The notes beneath the pieces were generated by a model, which made no database searches, had not been told where the DNA came from, and was given only the letters and a program-made list of their open reading frames with translations. From Pycnococcus provasolii (lineage: Eukaryota; Chlorophyta; Pseudoscourfieldiophyceae; Pseudoscourfieldiales; Pycnococcaceae): a DNA stretch of 64,000 bases. Shown one piece after another: positions 20,382-30,030 of the stretch (the stretch's first letter is position 1; each line of letters begins with the position of its first letter). The stretch lies in NCBI GenBank assembly GCA_938743325.2, contig OW568902.1, forward strand, positions 1-64,000, in the 5' to 3' direction. The translations under genes and the position numbers were made by a program.

Positions 20382-21626
20382 ATGCCGATTTTGATGTTGG
20401 CGACGAGTTGCCAGTTTTGTTCCATCCTTTTGTTCGGTTCCTTCGTCGGCCTCTTGCTGTGCGTGTGCGATGTTAGCGCCGCTGATCGCGTGCTTGAAAA
20501 TGAGGCGGGGACACCTTTGATGCGCAACCAGAACTGTTCACCGAACGCGAAGAACGAATTCGTATTTAAAGTCAACCCCTACGAGGGCGAGTGGGGGCAG
20601 TACGAGGTGGAGAACTGCTCAGGCGTCTCGCCGAAGCTTCTCATCAAGAAGGGCGTCACGTACACGTTGCTGCAGAAGGATAAGAGCAATTGGATGCACC
20701 CTCTTGGCCTCGCGTACTACCCAGACGGCGCGCACGGTTTCGGACCGGAACCCGAAGTGCCCGAACTGGAGGAGCCAACGCCGGACGACTGCTCAACCGC
20801 GAAATTCGCATGCGATCCTGGGGCGGGCGTAAAGGAGGCGCCGCTGTACGGCATCAACGGCGTGTACGAAAGCATCGATAACTGGAACGAAGGCAAGGTC
20901 AGTGGTCTGGACGTGTACGAGCCGCTCTTCCAGCGCCCGCAGGACCAGTGGGTCGAAGCAGGCGGAGACGCCGGATACGGCGTCAAAATAACCATCCCAG
21001 CAAACAGCAAGACGAAGACGTTCTTCTACTTTTGTCATATCCACGCGGGTATGAGCGGTTACGTGGAAGTAACCGACGCGAACGAGTCCCACAACACGCT
21101 CAAGTTGGCTGGCGCCGACGATCTCGGGGATACTTACTATGGAACGCCGAGCGCTGCCTTTGACAACAAGTGCGGCACGTTCGACGTGGACCCGTACCAC
21201 AGCAAGCAGGACGAGTTCTGCAGCAAGCAGGATTTCCTGTGCGACCGCACCGGCTCCGACTTTAGCAATTGCATGCAAGCTATCAACTGCAAGATGAACT
21301 ACATGATGCGCGTCAAGGAAGTGGCAGACAACCCGCTCGCAGTCTTCATGCAGCAGATGATTCCGCACCATGAGAACGCCGTGCAGATGTCGCGAATCGC
21401 CATGAAGCACTCAACAAAGGCCAAGGGCTACGATTCTGAAGTGGAAGATTTGTTGCGTTCTATCATGGCGACACAAAATCACCAGATTCAGACCATGAAG
21501 ACGTGGCTCAAGGAGCACGCCAGCGACGGCGTGGTGTGCTCGCCTCCCAAAATCAGCTCTGCATTGGGCGTCGCGGGCAATGGCATTGGCGTTGGCATGT
21601 GCATGGTGATGGCCAACTTGGTGTAG
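20382..21626 (+). CDS. Secreted cupredoxin-like / DUF305 fusion protein
   Basis: From the ATG at 20382 it is 414 residues. An N-terminal hydrophobic leader (MPILMLATSCQFCSIL...) ends at about residue 35 with VSAAD, a plausible signal cleavage site. Residues ~40-235 look cupredoxin-like, with NWMHPLGLAYYP early and FFYFCHIHAGMSGYVEV late. The Cys-His-X-His-X3-Met pattern there is what a type 1 copper site uses. Residues ~290-385 form a DUF305 helical domain with QQMIPHHENAVQMSRIAM and a later QNHQIQTMKTWL. DUF305 is associated with copper-resistance and metal-binding proteins. The hydrophobic C-terminus (GVGMCMVMANLV) could be a lipid-anchor signal. I infer an exported copper-binding or redox protein. 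Confidence 0.78.
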   Translation: MPILMLATSCQFCSILLFGSFVGLLLCVCDVSAADRVLENEAGTPLMRNQNCSPNAKNEFVFKVNPYEGEWGQYEVENCSGVSPKLLIKKGVTYTLLQKDKSNWMHPLGLAYYPDGAHGFGPEPEVPELEEPTPDDCSTAKFACDPGAGVKEAPLYGINGVYESIDNWNEGKVSGLDVYEPLFQRPQDQWVEAGGDAGYGVKITIPANSKTKTFFYFCHIHAGMSGYVEVTDANESHNTLKLAGADDLGDTYYGTPSAAFDNKCGTFDVDPYHSKQDEFCSKQDFLCDRTGSDFSNCMQAINCKMNYMMRVKEVADNPLAVFMQQMIPHHENAVQMSRIAMKHSTKAKGYDSEVEDLLRSIMATQNHQIQTMKTWLKEHASDGVVCSPPKISSALGVAGNGIGVGMCMVMANLV

Positions 21627-21850
21627 GAGGCCGTGAGTTGCGACTTGCGAGGAATGGACAATAAAGTAGGTGATGTAACCTCGGCGCACCGCCCAGTTGC
21701 TCGCGCGACTTGGCGTGCTGGAGGTTGTCCGCCATCTTCCCGATGGACGCGCCAGGCATAGAAGGGAGAGAGAGAGAGCAGAGCTTTTCCGGGATTTTTG
21801 AAGCGCCCCTGGGGGAAGAAGAAGAAGAAACTCCTGGCGGAAGGGTTACC

Positions 21851-21894
21851 TTTAGGGTAATAGGGTTAGGGTTAGGGTTAGGGTTAGGGTTAGG
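21851..21894. repeat. Interstitial telomere repeats upstream of CSN1
   Basis: About six TTAGGG hexamers lie 82 bp before the CSN1 start codon, in the orientation opposite to the chromosome-end array. They probably belong to the promoter or leader. Confidence 0.92.
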
Positions 21895-21975
21895 TTTTCT
21901 CCCTCCTGACGAACGCCCCGCCCCGCCCCGCCCACCAACCCCACCATTTATTTCCCGAAAGAAAAAGTGCTCGCC

Positions 21976-23475
21976 ATGGAGGACGCCGCCCCAGGTGCTG
22001 CGCCACCTTCCGCCTCCGCAGCAGCAGCCCAACAACCTTCTCAAGCCAACACCACCAACCACTCAGGCGGCGGCGAGCTCGGCTTCGACCTCGACACGTA
22101 CATCTCCGCGTACACGGGCCACGCGAAAATAACGCGACTGCTCTGGGTCGCGGAGCAGAGCGCCGCAAACGACGCGCTTCTGCGCCAAGAAGCTCTGCGC
22201 ATAGCACTCGACGAATCGAAAAGAGGCGAAAACACTGACCTGTACGCAGCCGTGTGCAAAGAAGCCAATTTAGAACCAGATGCCGCGTTTATTGCAAGCA
22301 CGGACGCGCGCGCCGCCGCGAGACTCGAACGACTCATGAACGAGCTGCAAATCGCTCGCAACAACCTCATCAAGGAAAGCATACGCATGGGATACAGCGA
22401 CGTCGGACGACACCACGAGGCGTGCGGCGACTTCGACAAGGCGCTCAAGGCGTACACGCGCGGGCGCGACTACTGCACGACGTCGAGACAGGTGGCGAGC
22501 ATATGCGTCGACATCGTGCGCGCCGCGCTCTTCATGGGAAGCTACACGCACGTATCCAACTACGCAGCCAAGGCGGAGAGCGCGCTCAACGCAGGAACGA
22601 GCTCGGGAACGAGCGTCGACGGCGTCGCCGCCGCCGCGGCAAGCGACGCGAGCACCGCAAGCCGCATACACTGCGCCGCGGGCCTCGCGGCGCTTGACGC
22701 ACGGAAGTGGCACGTCGCCGCAAGGCGGTTTGTCCGCGTTGCGGCGGACGGACCGCCTCTTGGAGGACCAGATGCCGCGAGCTCGCGCGAGTGCGCGCTG
22801 TACGGCGCGCTGTGTGCGCTCGCCAGCTTCGACCGTGGCGAGCTGAAAACCCTGCTCGGGAAGTCGGGCATGTCGGCGCAGCGTGGCGACGTCGACGGCG
22901 CCGCTGCCGCCGCGTCGGATGACGTGGACGTCGTCGACGAAGATGCTGCAGCCGGCGGCGCGTCGACGTCGTCGCCCGCCTCCAAGGGAGGGAGGGGAGA
23001 AACCAGCCTGCTCGAGCTGGCGCCAGAGGCTCGTGACGCCGTCGCAGCTTTCGTGAGCCAGCGCTTCGCCGTCTGCCTCGAGCGACTGGAACAGCTGCGT
23101 CGTGCGGCTGAACTTGACATGTACGTCGGCCCGCGGCTGGCGGAGCTCCTCGAGCTTGTGCGCGAAAGGGCGCTCGCGCAGTACTGCGTTCCGTTCTCGC
23201 GCGTCGCGCTCCCTCGCCTCGCTTCGGCGTTTGGCCTGAGCGTTGAGGATGCCGAGCGCGCCGTCGTGAAGCTCGTGCTCGCGGGCACGCTGGGAGAAGC
23301 GCGCGTCGATGTCGCGGGCGGGTGGGTAGCGCGCGTGCACGAAGATTCTCGCGACGAGGCGATAAAGAGCGTGCGTCGTGCGAACAAAGCCTTCAAGAGG
23401 TTGGTGGGCGTGAGCTTGCTGCGCAGCCATCTCGTGCGTCTGCCTGCAAGCCAGCAGGTGCAGAGCGCGAAGTAA
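21976..23475 (+). CDS. CSN1: COP9 signalosome subunit 1
   Basis: The 499-residue protein starts at a strong ATG context (GCCATGG). After an Ala/Ser-rich start, residues ~35-260 form the RPN7-type helical repeat region. It includes YISAYTGHAKITRLLWVA, SIRMGYSDVGRHHEACGDF and KAYTRGRDYC, strongly diagnostic of CSN1/FUS6. A low-complexity acidic insert (around residues 310-345) precedes the PCI domain. That domain includes RERALAQYCVPFSRVALPRLA and a winged-helix LSVEDAERAVVKLVLAGTL. CSN1 scaffolds the COP9 signalosome, which removes Nedd8 from cullin ligases. It lies directly upstream of RPB5 on the same strand. Confidence 0.93.
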   Translation: MEDAAPGAAPPSASAAAAQQPSQANTTNHSGGGELGFDLDTYISAYTGHAKITRLLWVAEQSAANDALLRQEALRIALDESKRGENTDLYAAVCKEANLEPDAAFIASTDARAAARLERLMNELQIARNNLIKESIRMGYSDVGRHHEACGDFDKALKAYTRGRDYCTTSRQVASICVDIVRAALFMGSYTHVSNYAAKAESALNAGTSSGTSVDGVAAAAASDASTASRIHCAAGLAALDARKWHVAARRFVRVAADGPPLGGPDAASSRECALYGALCALASFDRGELKTLLGKSGMSAQRGDVDGAAAAASDDVDVVDEDAAAGGASTSSPASKGGRGETSLLELAPEARDAVAAFVSQRFAVCLERLEQLRRAAELDMYVGPRLAELLELVRERALAQYCVPFSRVALPRLASAFGLSVEDAERAVVKLVLAGTLGEARVDVAGGWVARVHEDSRDEAIKSVRRANKAFKRLVGVSLLRSHLVRLPASQQVQSAK

Positions 23476-23790
23476 GGCGTGCTGTAAAATCCCCAACCCC
23501 GAACGAAAACCAAAGCGAACCCTAGCCCTAAACCCTAACCGTCCGCCGCCGCCCTTTTCTCTCGTTGTCTCTCTCCTTGCCCTCCCTGTCCCTGGTGGCG
23601 CGCGCACCTCGGCTCAACGGGCTCGTGCTCTGCGGCCTCGCTGCTCCGCTCTGCTGCTCTGCGTGCGTGCTTTGCTTTGCTCGTGCTCGTGCTCTGCTCG
23701 TGCTCTGCGGCGGCGTTTCGTCGGTCGGTACCGGGTAGGTAGGTGGCGCTCAACTCAACCATTACCCTTACTCTTACCTTCCTATTCCGT
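23476..23790 (+). promoter_or_regulatory. RPB5 promoter region with telo-box
   Basis: The 315-bp gap between CSN1 and RPB5 contains AACCCTAGCCCTAAACCCTA at 23519-23538, a telo-box-type motif. The remainder is a CTCTGC/TGCTCGTGC-rich leader. Confidence 0.45.
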
Positions 23791-24438
23791 ATGCAAGCCC
23801 CTGCGCCTGACGCGGCGTCGCGCGTCTCGCGCCTGTACCGCGTGCGCAAGACGGTCGTGGAGATGCTCCGCGACCGCGGGTTCCTCCTGCAGGACCGCGA
23901 ACTGCTGCGGTCGAAAGACGAGTTCAAGGAGGAGTTTGGTGAGGACCCAGATCGCGAGGACCTCATGATCCTCGCGCCGATGGTCGACGACCCCACCGAC
24001 CAGATATTCGTCTTCTTTCCCGCCGCTGACGCCAACGGGGGCAAGGTGGGCGTGCAGCAAATCAAAACATACACCGAGCGCATGAAGGAGCAGGCTGTGC
24101 GCCGTGCGGTGCTCGTCGTCGAGACCAACTTGACGCCGTTCGCGAAGCAGTCCATTGCGGAGGCACTGCACCACGGTTACAAATTCGAGACGTTCAGCGA
24201 GCCGGAACTTCTCGTGAACATCACGAAACACAGCCTTGTTCCCATACACCAGCTCCTGAGCAGAGAGGAAAAACAGCAGCTCTTGCAGCGGTACAAGGTG
24301 AAGGAAATGCAGCTGCCTCGCATACAGAGCAACGACCCTGTCGCGCGGTACATGGGACTCGAGAAAGGACAGGTTGTGCGTATCGTCCGTCCATCCGAAA
24401 CGGCGGGACGGTACGTCACGTACAGATACACCGTGTAA
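23791..24438 (+). CDS. RPB5: RNA polymerase I/II/III shared subunit RPABC1
   Basis: The 215-residue protein is RPB5, shared by the three nuclear RNA polymerases. The N-terminal jaw domain begins SRLYRVRKTVVEMLRDRGF. The C-terminal assembly domain contains HSLVPIHQLLS, LPRIQSNDPVARYMGLEKG and QVVRIVRPSETAGRYVTYR, a near-universal motif also found in archaeal RpoH. The length matches the family. The ATG at 23791 gives the normal N-terminus; an upstream GTG in frame is unlikely to be used. The stop codon lies only 52 bp from the stop of the convergent proline-rich gene. Confidence 0.96.
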   Translation: MQAPAPDAASRVSRLYRVRKTVVEMLRDRGFLLQDRELLRSKDEFKEEFGEDPDREDLMILAPMVDDPTDQIFVFFPAADANGGKVGVQQIKTYTERMKEQAVRRAVLVVETNLTPFAKQSIAEALHHGYKFETFSEPELLVNITKHSLVPIHQLLSREEKQQLLQRYKVKEMQLPRIQSNDPVARYMGLEKGQVVRIVRPSETAGRYVTYRYTV

Positions 24439-24490
24439 CCAACAAACGTGCATACCAACTTTGACCTTCATTATATGGGTGTGTTACATG

Positions 24491-27400
24491 TTACTTGCCC
24501 GTCTTGGCACCATCCTGCTTGTCGTCCCAGTACGTCGAATTGCCGTCGTACTTCTCCGGAACGCGCACTTTCGTGTGCGACGCCAGACTGAGGTGCAGCG
24601 CCTCAGCACGGGCGCGCACACGGCGCATCGCCCAGCTGTTGTCGTCCTTGTTTTCGTCGCGCTTCTTCGCCTCATTCCAGACGCGGTGGAGGTAAGGCCT
24701 GCAGTCCTCACCCTCGTAGACGTCGAGGCGCTCTTCGATCATCGCCGCGCCACCGAGGCTTGCAAGGCCGTTCGCGAGCGCGCCGGTGATGCGAAGCGCG
24801 CACCAGTCATCCGCACCCGGCTTCAGGAACGCGCACTCGTTCGAGTAGTGCTTGCACAAAAGGCCGTCGGGATTCGCCGCACAAATCAGCTTAGGATTCT
24901 TCTCATCGCGCACGCGCAGCGCGGCGTATCGCTCCTGGTTGTGGCGGAGCCGTTCCTTGTTCGCCTTTTTGTGCACCGATGTCAACGGACGCGCGTCGAG
25001 GAGAGCTTTATCGTCGCGCTCCTTCACCGCGTGAATCGCATGGTCCGTGCACAGACCTCCGCCGGGAATGTCCAAGCGTTCCCTCTGGATGCGCTCAGCC
25101 ACCGCGTGCCACTGCTCGAACACAGTCTTGAGAAGTGGCATCAGCGGTGCTTGCTCGTCGATGGGAGGCGGTGGAGCGGGTGGAGGCACCATGAACTCGT
25201 CGCGGTGGCCCTCCTCGTACGGAACGCTTTCGATCTTACCGTCCGCCGTCTTGTTCACGGCGCTTGCATTGAGGTAGTTCGCAAACCAAGGTGGCGGCGA
25301 AGGTCGGATCACGGGTGCCCAAGGCGCGTGCGGCGGCGGCGGCCTCGTGGGATAGGGAGGTGGTGGGAACCACGTCGACTTCTCGTACGGGTCGGGAGGA
25401 GGTAAGTGAGGCGGTGGTGCCGGAGGCGGCATCTGCAGATCGGTGCCATAGCGCCACGTCGCGACGAGCTTCGCGTACTCCACCGGGTCCATCGGCGGTA
25501 GGCCTGGAGGAGGGTGCGGCGGATGAGGCGGCGGCGGCGGCGGTCGCAGTTTCCGCGCGCCAGGCCAGTTGGGAATAGGCGGCTCGCGTGGAACGGGTGG
25601 TGCCGGAGGCGACCTTTGGTGGATGAAATCGATCGGCGGCTCATCACCACGCTCGTTCATGTGCGCGGCGCTGTCGAGCATCTCCTGCATGGCCCACGCC
25701 GCGGAGGGTGGTTCGTGGTGCCTGTAACGATCCCTGGCGACAACTTCGTCAGCTTCCTGTGCGCCGGATTTCTGTTCATGGACGTGGTGGACGTGATGGC
25801 GGTGCAGAAGCTGTCTTTTGCGATATCCGTCCGGAAATGGGGGTGGCGGGGCACCTGGGAGAGGTGGCGGAGGCGTCGGCGGCGGACTTGGCGGAGGAGG
25901 TGGAGGCGGAGGTGGCGGTGGCGGCGGTGGAGATTCAATCTTATCGCCGACGCGTGCGGTGAACGTTGCGGCGGCAAGCGTCGGTGGCGACACCAAAGTC
26001 GGCTCTGGTGGAGTCGGCGAAAGCGGCGGCGACGGTGGAAGCAACTTCACATTCGTCGGCGCCGTTGGCGGTTCAGGTGGAGTAGGTGGAGGCTGTGGAC
26101 TCGGAGGCGGACTGTTGCCGGACTCGCTCCAGAGCTCGCCAGCGTCGTTCAACGTACCCTGATAGACGGTTCCTGCAACCGGATACGGCGGAAGAAACGT
26201 CGGCGGGATCGGCGGCGGAGGATATGCGCGCGACTCTTCCGTGAAGTTGCGCCCTCCAAAGTCGACAGCTTGCACGACATCCGTGAGATTCATGGGCGGC
26301 GGAGCGGGTGGAGGATACCAAGGTTTGGGTGGAACGGATGGCTCTGCCGGCGGAGGTGTCACCGGCAAGTGAGGCTGCGGCGGTGGCGCGGGCACGCAGT
26401 CCATGTCCTCGCCCGTCGTCCCGTGCTGCCCGACGCGTTGCACGTCGATTCCCTGGCTTTCCAGCGATCCAGGCTTCTTCGACCATCCTGGTTTCGTGCA
26501 CAGGTGGTACACCTCGTTCGGCGGCGGAGAAGGCCACGTGTAAAACGATCGAGGGTACGCAATCTCCGGAGGCGGCTGCCAGTATTCCTCAAACGTGCGT
26601 TCGTCCGCGCAGAACTGCCCAAAGTTGGGCGATTCGTGAGGCAAGCATGCGCGAACGTGCACATCTCGATATGGCGGAGTCGGGGGTGGCGGCGGGCTGG
26701 GTGGCGGATACCAAGGCGGGCTCGGTGGAGGATACGGTGGAGGTCGCCTTGGCGGGAAGTGGCGGAAGCACCTTCGCGGTTTTTGTGGCGTTTTCTTTGC
26801 TTCGTCGTCGCTCCATCGCGAGAGCAGATCATTGTCCACCCATTCGGCGGGAAGACTTGGGACGCCTGGAGGCGGCGGCGGCGGCTGCGCCTCCGCCGCC
26901 TCCTCCTCCTGCACATCCTCCTCGCAGTCGTACTCCTCCATGGGAACGGACGGCATCTCCGGAACGAACGGGGGAGGTGCACGCGGCGGTGCGTGCAATC
27001 CAGCTTCTCGCAAGTCCACATCCAAGGCTCGCACGAGCTGCAGAGCCTGAGGGAACGGCGGTTGTGCTGGAGGCGGCGGAATAGCGGGTTTCGCAGGCAC
27101 CATCGGAGGGGGTGACACCCAGTGCGGCATGGGCGGCAACGGTGGCAGCACGCCGTAGTGGTGAAGGAACTTGATTTTATCGCGCACTTCCTTACGCTCG
27201 ATGTGAACCATCTCGTCGGGAAGTGTCATCGCATCTGGAGGCAGCGGCGGCGCCGCTTTGGAAGCGCCTCGCTGGCTCGTGGGAATTTCCGGCGGCGGCG
27301 GTGGAATTTGCGGCGGTGCGGGTGGCGGTGGTGGTGAGTGCAAGCCTGTTGGTCGAACGGCGAGTTCGTCGTCGGCTCGTTTGGTGATGTTCGGATTGTT

Positions 27401-28447
27401 CACCTTGGCGTAGTGCGTTTCGATCGGCGCGGGCGGCGACGGAGATGGCGGAGGCGAAGGCACGGTTCCTGGCAGCGGCGGATTCGGCGGGTGCGGTGAT
27501 CTCGGCGGGAACGGCGAAGTTGGCGGAGCTGCGGGTGTCGTGGGTGGAGGCGCCGGTGGCAGCGGCGGGCCGAAATACTTCGGCGCGCGCGGTGGCGGAA
27601 GGAATCCGCCACGTAGGTGCCCACGATATCTGCTGCGCGCCATGCGTGTGATTTCGTGAGCGGGCGCGACGGGTGGCTGCCTGAAGTCTTGGCTATTTCC
27701 AAGTTTTGTGAGCAGGTTTTCGTCGACCCACCCCGCGGGAAGGTTGGGCATCGTCGGCGGCGCACCACCACTTAAGTACGCCCTTGCGTCTCTTAACGCC
27801 TGAGCACCGGCATCGCCGTCGTCAGCCTGCTGCTTCTGTTCGCCGTTCCCGTTGTTGTTGTTGCTGTTGCTGTTGTGCCTGACGTGTTTGACGCGCACGT
27901 GCATCATGGACACTTCCAGCTCCGTGGTGTCGTCGTGCACGCGCGCGCGGCGTCTCTCTTCGCTCGTGGTGAATTCGTGCGGTTCGTAATAGCAGTTTTC
28001 TCCTGCGCGTTTTCCCTGCTCGCCCTCGTCGCACGCCTTGACGTGCCAGAAGTGCTCGGTGGGAGGCTGCGGCGGCGGCGAAGCGAAACCCTGCGGGTGA
28101 ACAATGTGCAAGTGGTTCGCCTCCCCTTCCTGCTCGGCATATTTCTGCAGCGTGCCGTTGAGTCGCGCCTGCCTTTGTCTTCTGTGCGCGCCTTGCACGT
28201 GCGATCCCCACGCTGTGATACCGAGCGAGTCCACGATTAAAAACGCCGCCAGGAACGCGAGCACGACGGCCAAGAGGGTGCGCAAGGGGAGGGTGGACAA
28301 CGACCCAAACAAGTCGGGCTGCGAGACCGACGAACCATTATTGCCACCACCCCCACCACCCCCAAAAGACGACGACGCCGAAGAGGAAGAAGAGGAAGAA
28401 GAAGGTGCGCCGCCGCCCACCACTACTGCTGGGACCCGAGTGCGCAT
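24491..28447 (-). CDS. Giant proline-rich type II membrane protein
   Basis: The 1318-residue protein is not assigned to a known family. A Ser/Gly-rich cytosolic start is followed by one hydrophobic segment (LLAVVLAFLAAFLIVDSLG, about residues 59-77). The remainder would lie in the lumen or outside. About 900 residues consist of PPPxPP, SPPPP and PPAPPP runs like the hydroxyproline-rich wall glycoproteins of green algae. Between them are short, Cys-containing folded pieces, e.g. HVKACDEGEQGKRAGENCYY and HVRACLPHESPNFGQFC. Two related motifs, PNLPAGWVDENLL and PSLPAEWVDNDLL, show internal duplication. The last ~230 residues form a non-repetitive Cys-bearing domain containing GGGLCTDHAIHAV and DDWCALRITGALANGL. 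I infer a cell-surface or wall-linked glycoprotein. Confidence 0.78.
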   Translation of the reverse strand: MRTRVPAVVVGGGAPSSSSSSSSASSSFGGGGGGGNNGSSVSQPDLFGSLSTLPLRTLLAVVLAFLAAFLIVDSLGITAWGSHVQGAHRRQRQARLNGTLQKYAEQEGEANHLHIVHPQGFASPPPQPPTEHFWHVKACDEGEQGKRAGENCYYEPHEFTTSEERRRARVHDDTTELEVSMMHVRVKHVRHNSNSNNNNGNGEQKQQADDGDAGAQALRDARAYLSGGAPPTMPNLPAGWVDENLLTKLGNSQDFRQPPVAPAHEITRMARSRYRGHLRGGFLPPPRAPKYFGPPLPPAPPPTTPAAPPTSPFPPRSPHPPNPPLPGTVPSPPPSPSPPAPIETHYAKVNNPNITKRADDELAVRPTGLHSPPPPPAPPQIPPPPPEIPTSQRGASKAAPPLPPDAMTLPDEMVHIERKEVRDKIKFLHHYGVLPPLPPMPHWVSPPPMVPAKPAIPPPPAQPPFPQALQLVRALDVDLREAGLHAPPRAPPPFVPEMPSVPMEEYDCEEDVQEEEAAEAQPPPPPPGVPSLPAEWVDNDLLSRWSDDEAKKTPQKPRRCFRHFPPRRPPPYPPPSPPWYPPPSPPPPPTPPYRDVHVRACLPHESPNFGQFCADERTFEEYWQPPPEIAYPRSFYTWPSPPPNEVYHLCTKPGWSKKPGSLESQGIDVQRVGQHGTTGEDMDCVPAPPPQPHLPVTPPPAEPSVPPKPWYPPPAPPPMNLTDVVQAVDFGGRNFTEESRAYPPPPIPPTFLPPYPVAGTVYQGTLNDAGELWSESGNSPPPSPQPPPTPPEPPTAPTNVKLLPPSPPLSPTPPEPTLVSPPTLAAATFTARVGDKIESPPPPPPPPPPPPPPSPPPTPPPPLPGAPPPPFPDGYRKRQLLHRHHVHHVHEQKSGAQEADEVVARDRYRHHEPPSAAWAMQEMLDSAAHMNERGDEPPIDFIHQRSPPAPPVPREPPIPNWPGARKLRPPPPPPHPPHPPPGLPPMDPVEYAKLVATWRYGTDLQMPPPAPPPHLPPPDPYEKSTWFPPPPYPTRPPPPHAPWAPVIRPSPPPWFANYLNASAVNKTADGKIESVPYEEGHRDEFMVPPPAPPPPIDEQAPLMPLLKTVFEQWHAVAERIQRERLDIPGGGLCTDHAIHAVKERDDKALLDARPLTSVHKKANKERLRHNQERYAALRVRDEKNPKLICAANPDGLLCKHYSNECAFLKPGADDWCALRITGALANGLASLGGAAMIEERLDVYEGEDCRPYLHRVWNEAKKRDENKDDNSWAMRRVRARAEALHLSLASHTKVRVPEKYDGNSTYWDDKQDGAKTGK

Positions 28448-29171
28448 GATTCCTAGAGCTCCTTCTTCAAATGAGCAAGGACTTACTTGGCAAACTTGAA
28501 GAAAATGAGTTCACAGGTTGAGAATGAATGCGGTGTGCTGATCCACGCATAAGACGCTTTCCGCCGTCGACGCACCGCCGCGGCTTTCCGCGTCCCGGAC
28601 CGGGGGCTCAAGGCGAGCTAGGGTTACGTACGGGCCCGGGCTACTAGGGTTACGTACGGGCCCGGGCCGCCCTGATTGATGCAGTGGTTAGTTAACACCA
28701 CCAAGTGCCATCGCGATCGAGCGCAGCATCGGCAGCAAAGGCGTGTTGATGAAGCTCTGTCGGTGCGATACCTTAAGGTCGCGGCCACCAGGACGGAGAG
28801 GCGCCTTGTTGCCCAGATCTCTCGATTCTCGAGTTTCTCGAGGTGCGTGATAATGTCGTCGAAATTCTTCTTGAAGAGGGTACGAGCTGTCTCGATACGA
28901 TGTTACGGTTAACCCTAACCCTAACTCTTTTCTTTGGTTTCTTTGGGTTTTCTTTCCTTTTCTTTTCTTGGTTTCTTTCTTTTTATTTATGGACCCACTC
29001 TTGAACGGTGTCTCTACCGTCCTGAGATTGGGCCATACATGGTTTGGTTTTATATTTGGACAAGACCTTTGTTGATATCTTAGTTGATAAGGTTCTTGGA
29101 TGATATCTTTTGGTTTGGTTATTTGGTCTCGTTATATTTTGTTTTGGCACATCACGTGATCGTCTCCTAGA
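28448..29171. other. Intergenic region with short repeats
   Basis: Positions 28617-28669 hold a tandem pair of a ~25-bp unit containing AGGGTTACGTACGGGCCC. Telomere-like TTAACCCTAACCCTAAC is at 28909-28925. It is followed by a T-rich polypyrimidine tract to about 29000, then AT-rich DNA. Two ATCACGTGA palindromes lie near 29152-29182. Confidence 0.6.
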
Positions 29172-30030
29172 TCACGTGACTTTCTTTGTCATGACCTTGA
29201 AGTCATACTCTGATAATGCTAATGCCCAGCGTAGGTGATGCGACGACTTGGTGGCCTTGTTGTCGTTAAGCCAGCTGAGCGGCTGATGGTCCGTGACGAC
29301 ATATGTCTCCTTCGCCCCATGCACGTACAGGTGGAACTGTCTCATGGCCCAGAGCACGCACATCAGCTCGCCATAGAAGCTTGGGTACCGGCTCTCGGCA
29401 TCGTTCAGACTTCGTGAGATGCATGCACACATGTACTCCCTGCCGTCGTCTCCTATCTGCCCGAGGCACGCGCCCATCCCGTAATTGCTCCAATCCGTGT
29501 GCACGTAGATTGGCCGGTCCGGGTCCACGTGATGCAAGCCCACACCTGGTTCGCTGAGCAAGTACTTGAGCTGCCGCATTGCCGTCCTCTGCGCCTCTCC
29601 CCACTCCCACTCCACATCCTTCTTCAGCAGCTTGCGCAGCGGCTCTGATATTGCTGACATGTTTGGCAAGAAGTGGCGGTAGTAGCTGAAGAGCCCCATC
29701 TGCGAGCGCAGCTCCTTTGCGTTCTCAGGCTCGCCCATCTCCTTGATAGCTGCCACCTTCGCCTCCTCTGGGCTGATCCCCTTGCCTCCCACCTTGTGTC
29801 CCAGGAATTCCATATGATCATTCCCAAACCGGCACTTGCTGGGGTGAGCGCGCAACCCACTGCTTTCCAACATGACCAATACCTTGCGCACCGCCTCGAC
29901 GTGCTCCTCGTAGGTAGCCGTGTGTATGAGCAAGTCATCGATGTAGCAGCTCACCTCATCTGGTGTAAGTCCGTGCTTCTCCAGCTCCGCATCCATGAAC
30001 CGGGCGAACCGGGGCAAGGGCCCTAAGGTA
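29172..30030 (-). mobile_element. Ty3-type retrotransposon RT/RNase H fragment
   Basis: The minus-strand frame encodes the end of a reverse transcriptase palm with the YIDD catalytic box, a connection region (FLGHKVGGKGISPEEAKV) and the start of an RNase H domain with the expected DWSNYGMGA-like and SFYGELMCVLWAM segments. This order is typical of Ty3/gypsy-like elements. Gag, protease and integrase are absent nearby and no LTRs were found, so it is a truncated, dead remnant of an autonomous element. Confidence 0.88.

Noticed and set aside
25514-27115. Long plus-strand Arg/Trp-rich frame inside the proline-rich gene
   Set aside because: It is the antisense reading of proline codons, which gives Trp/Arg/Gly. 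It has no independent features.
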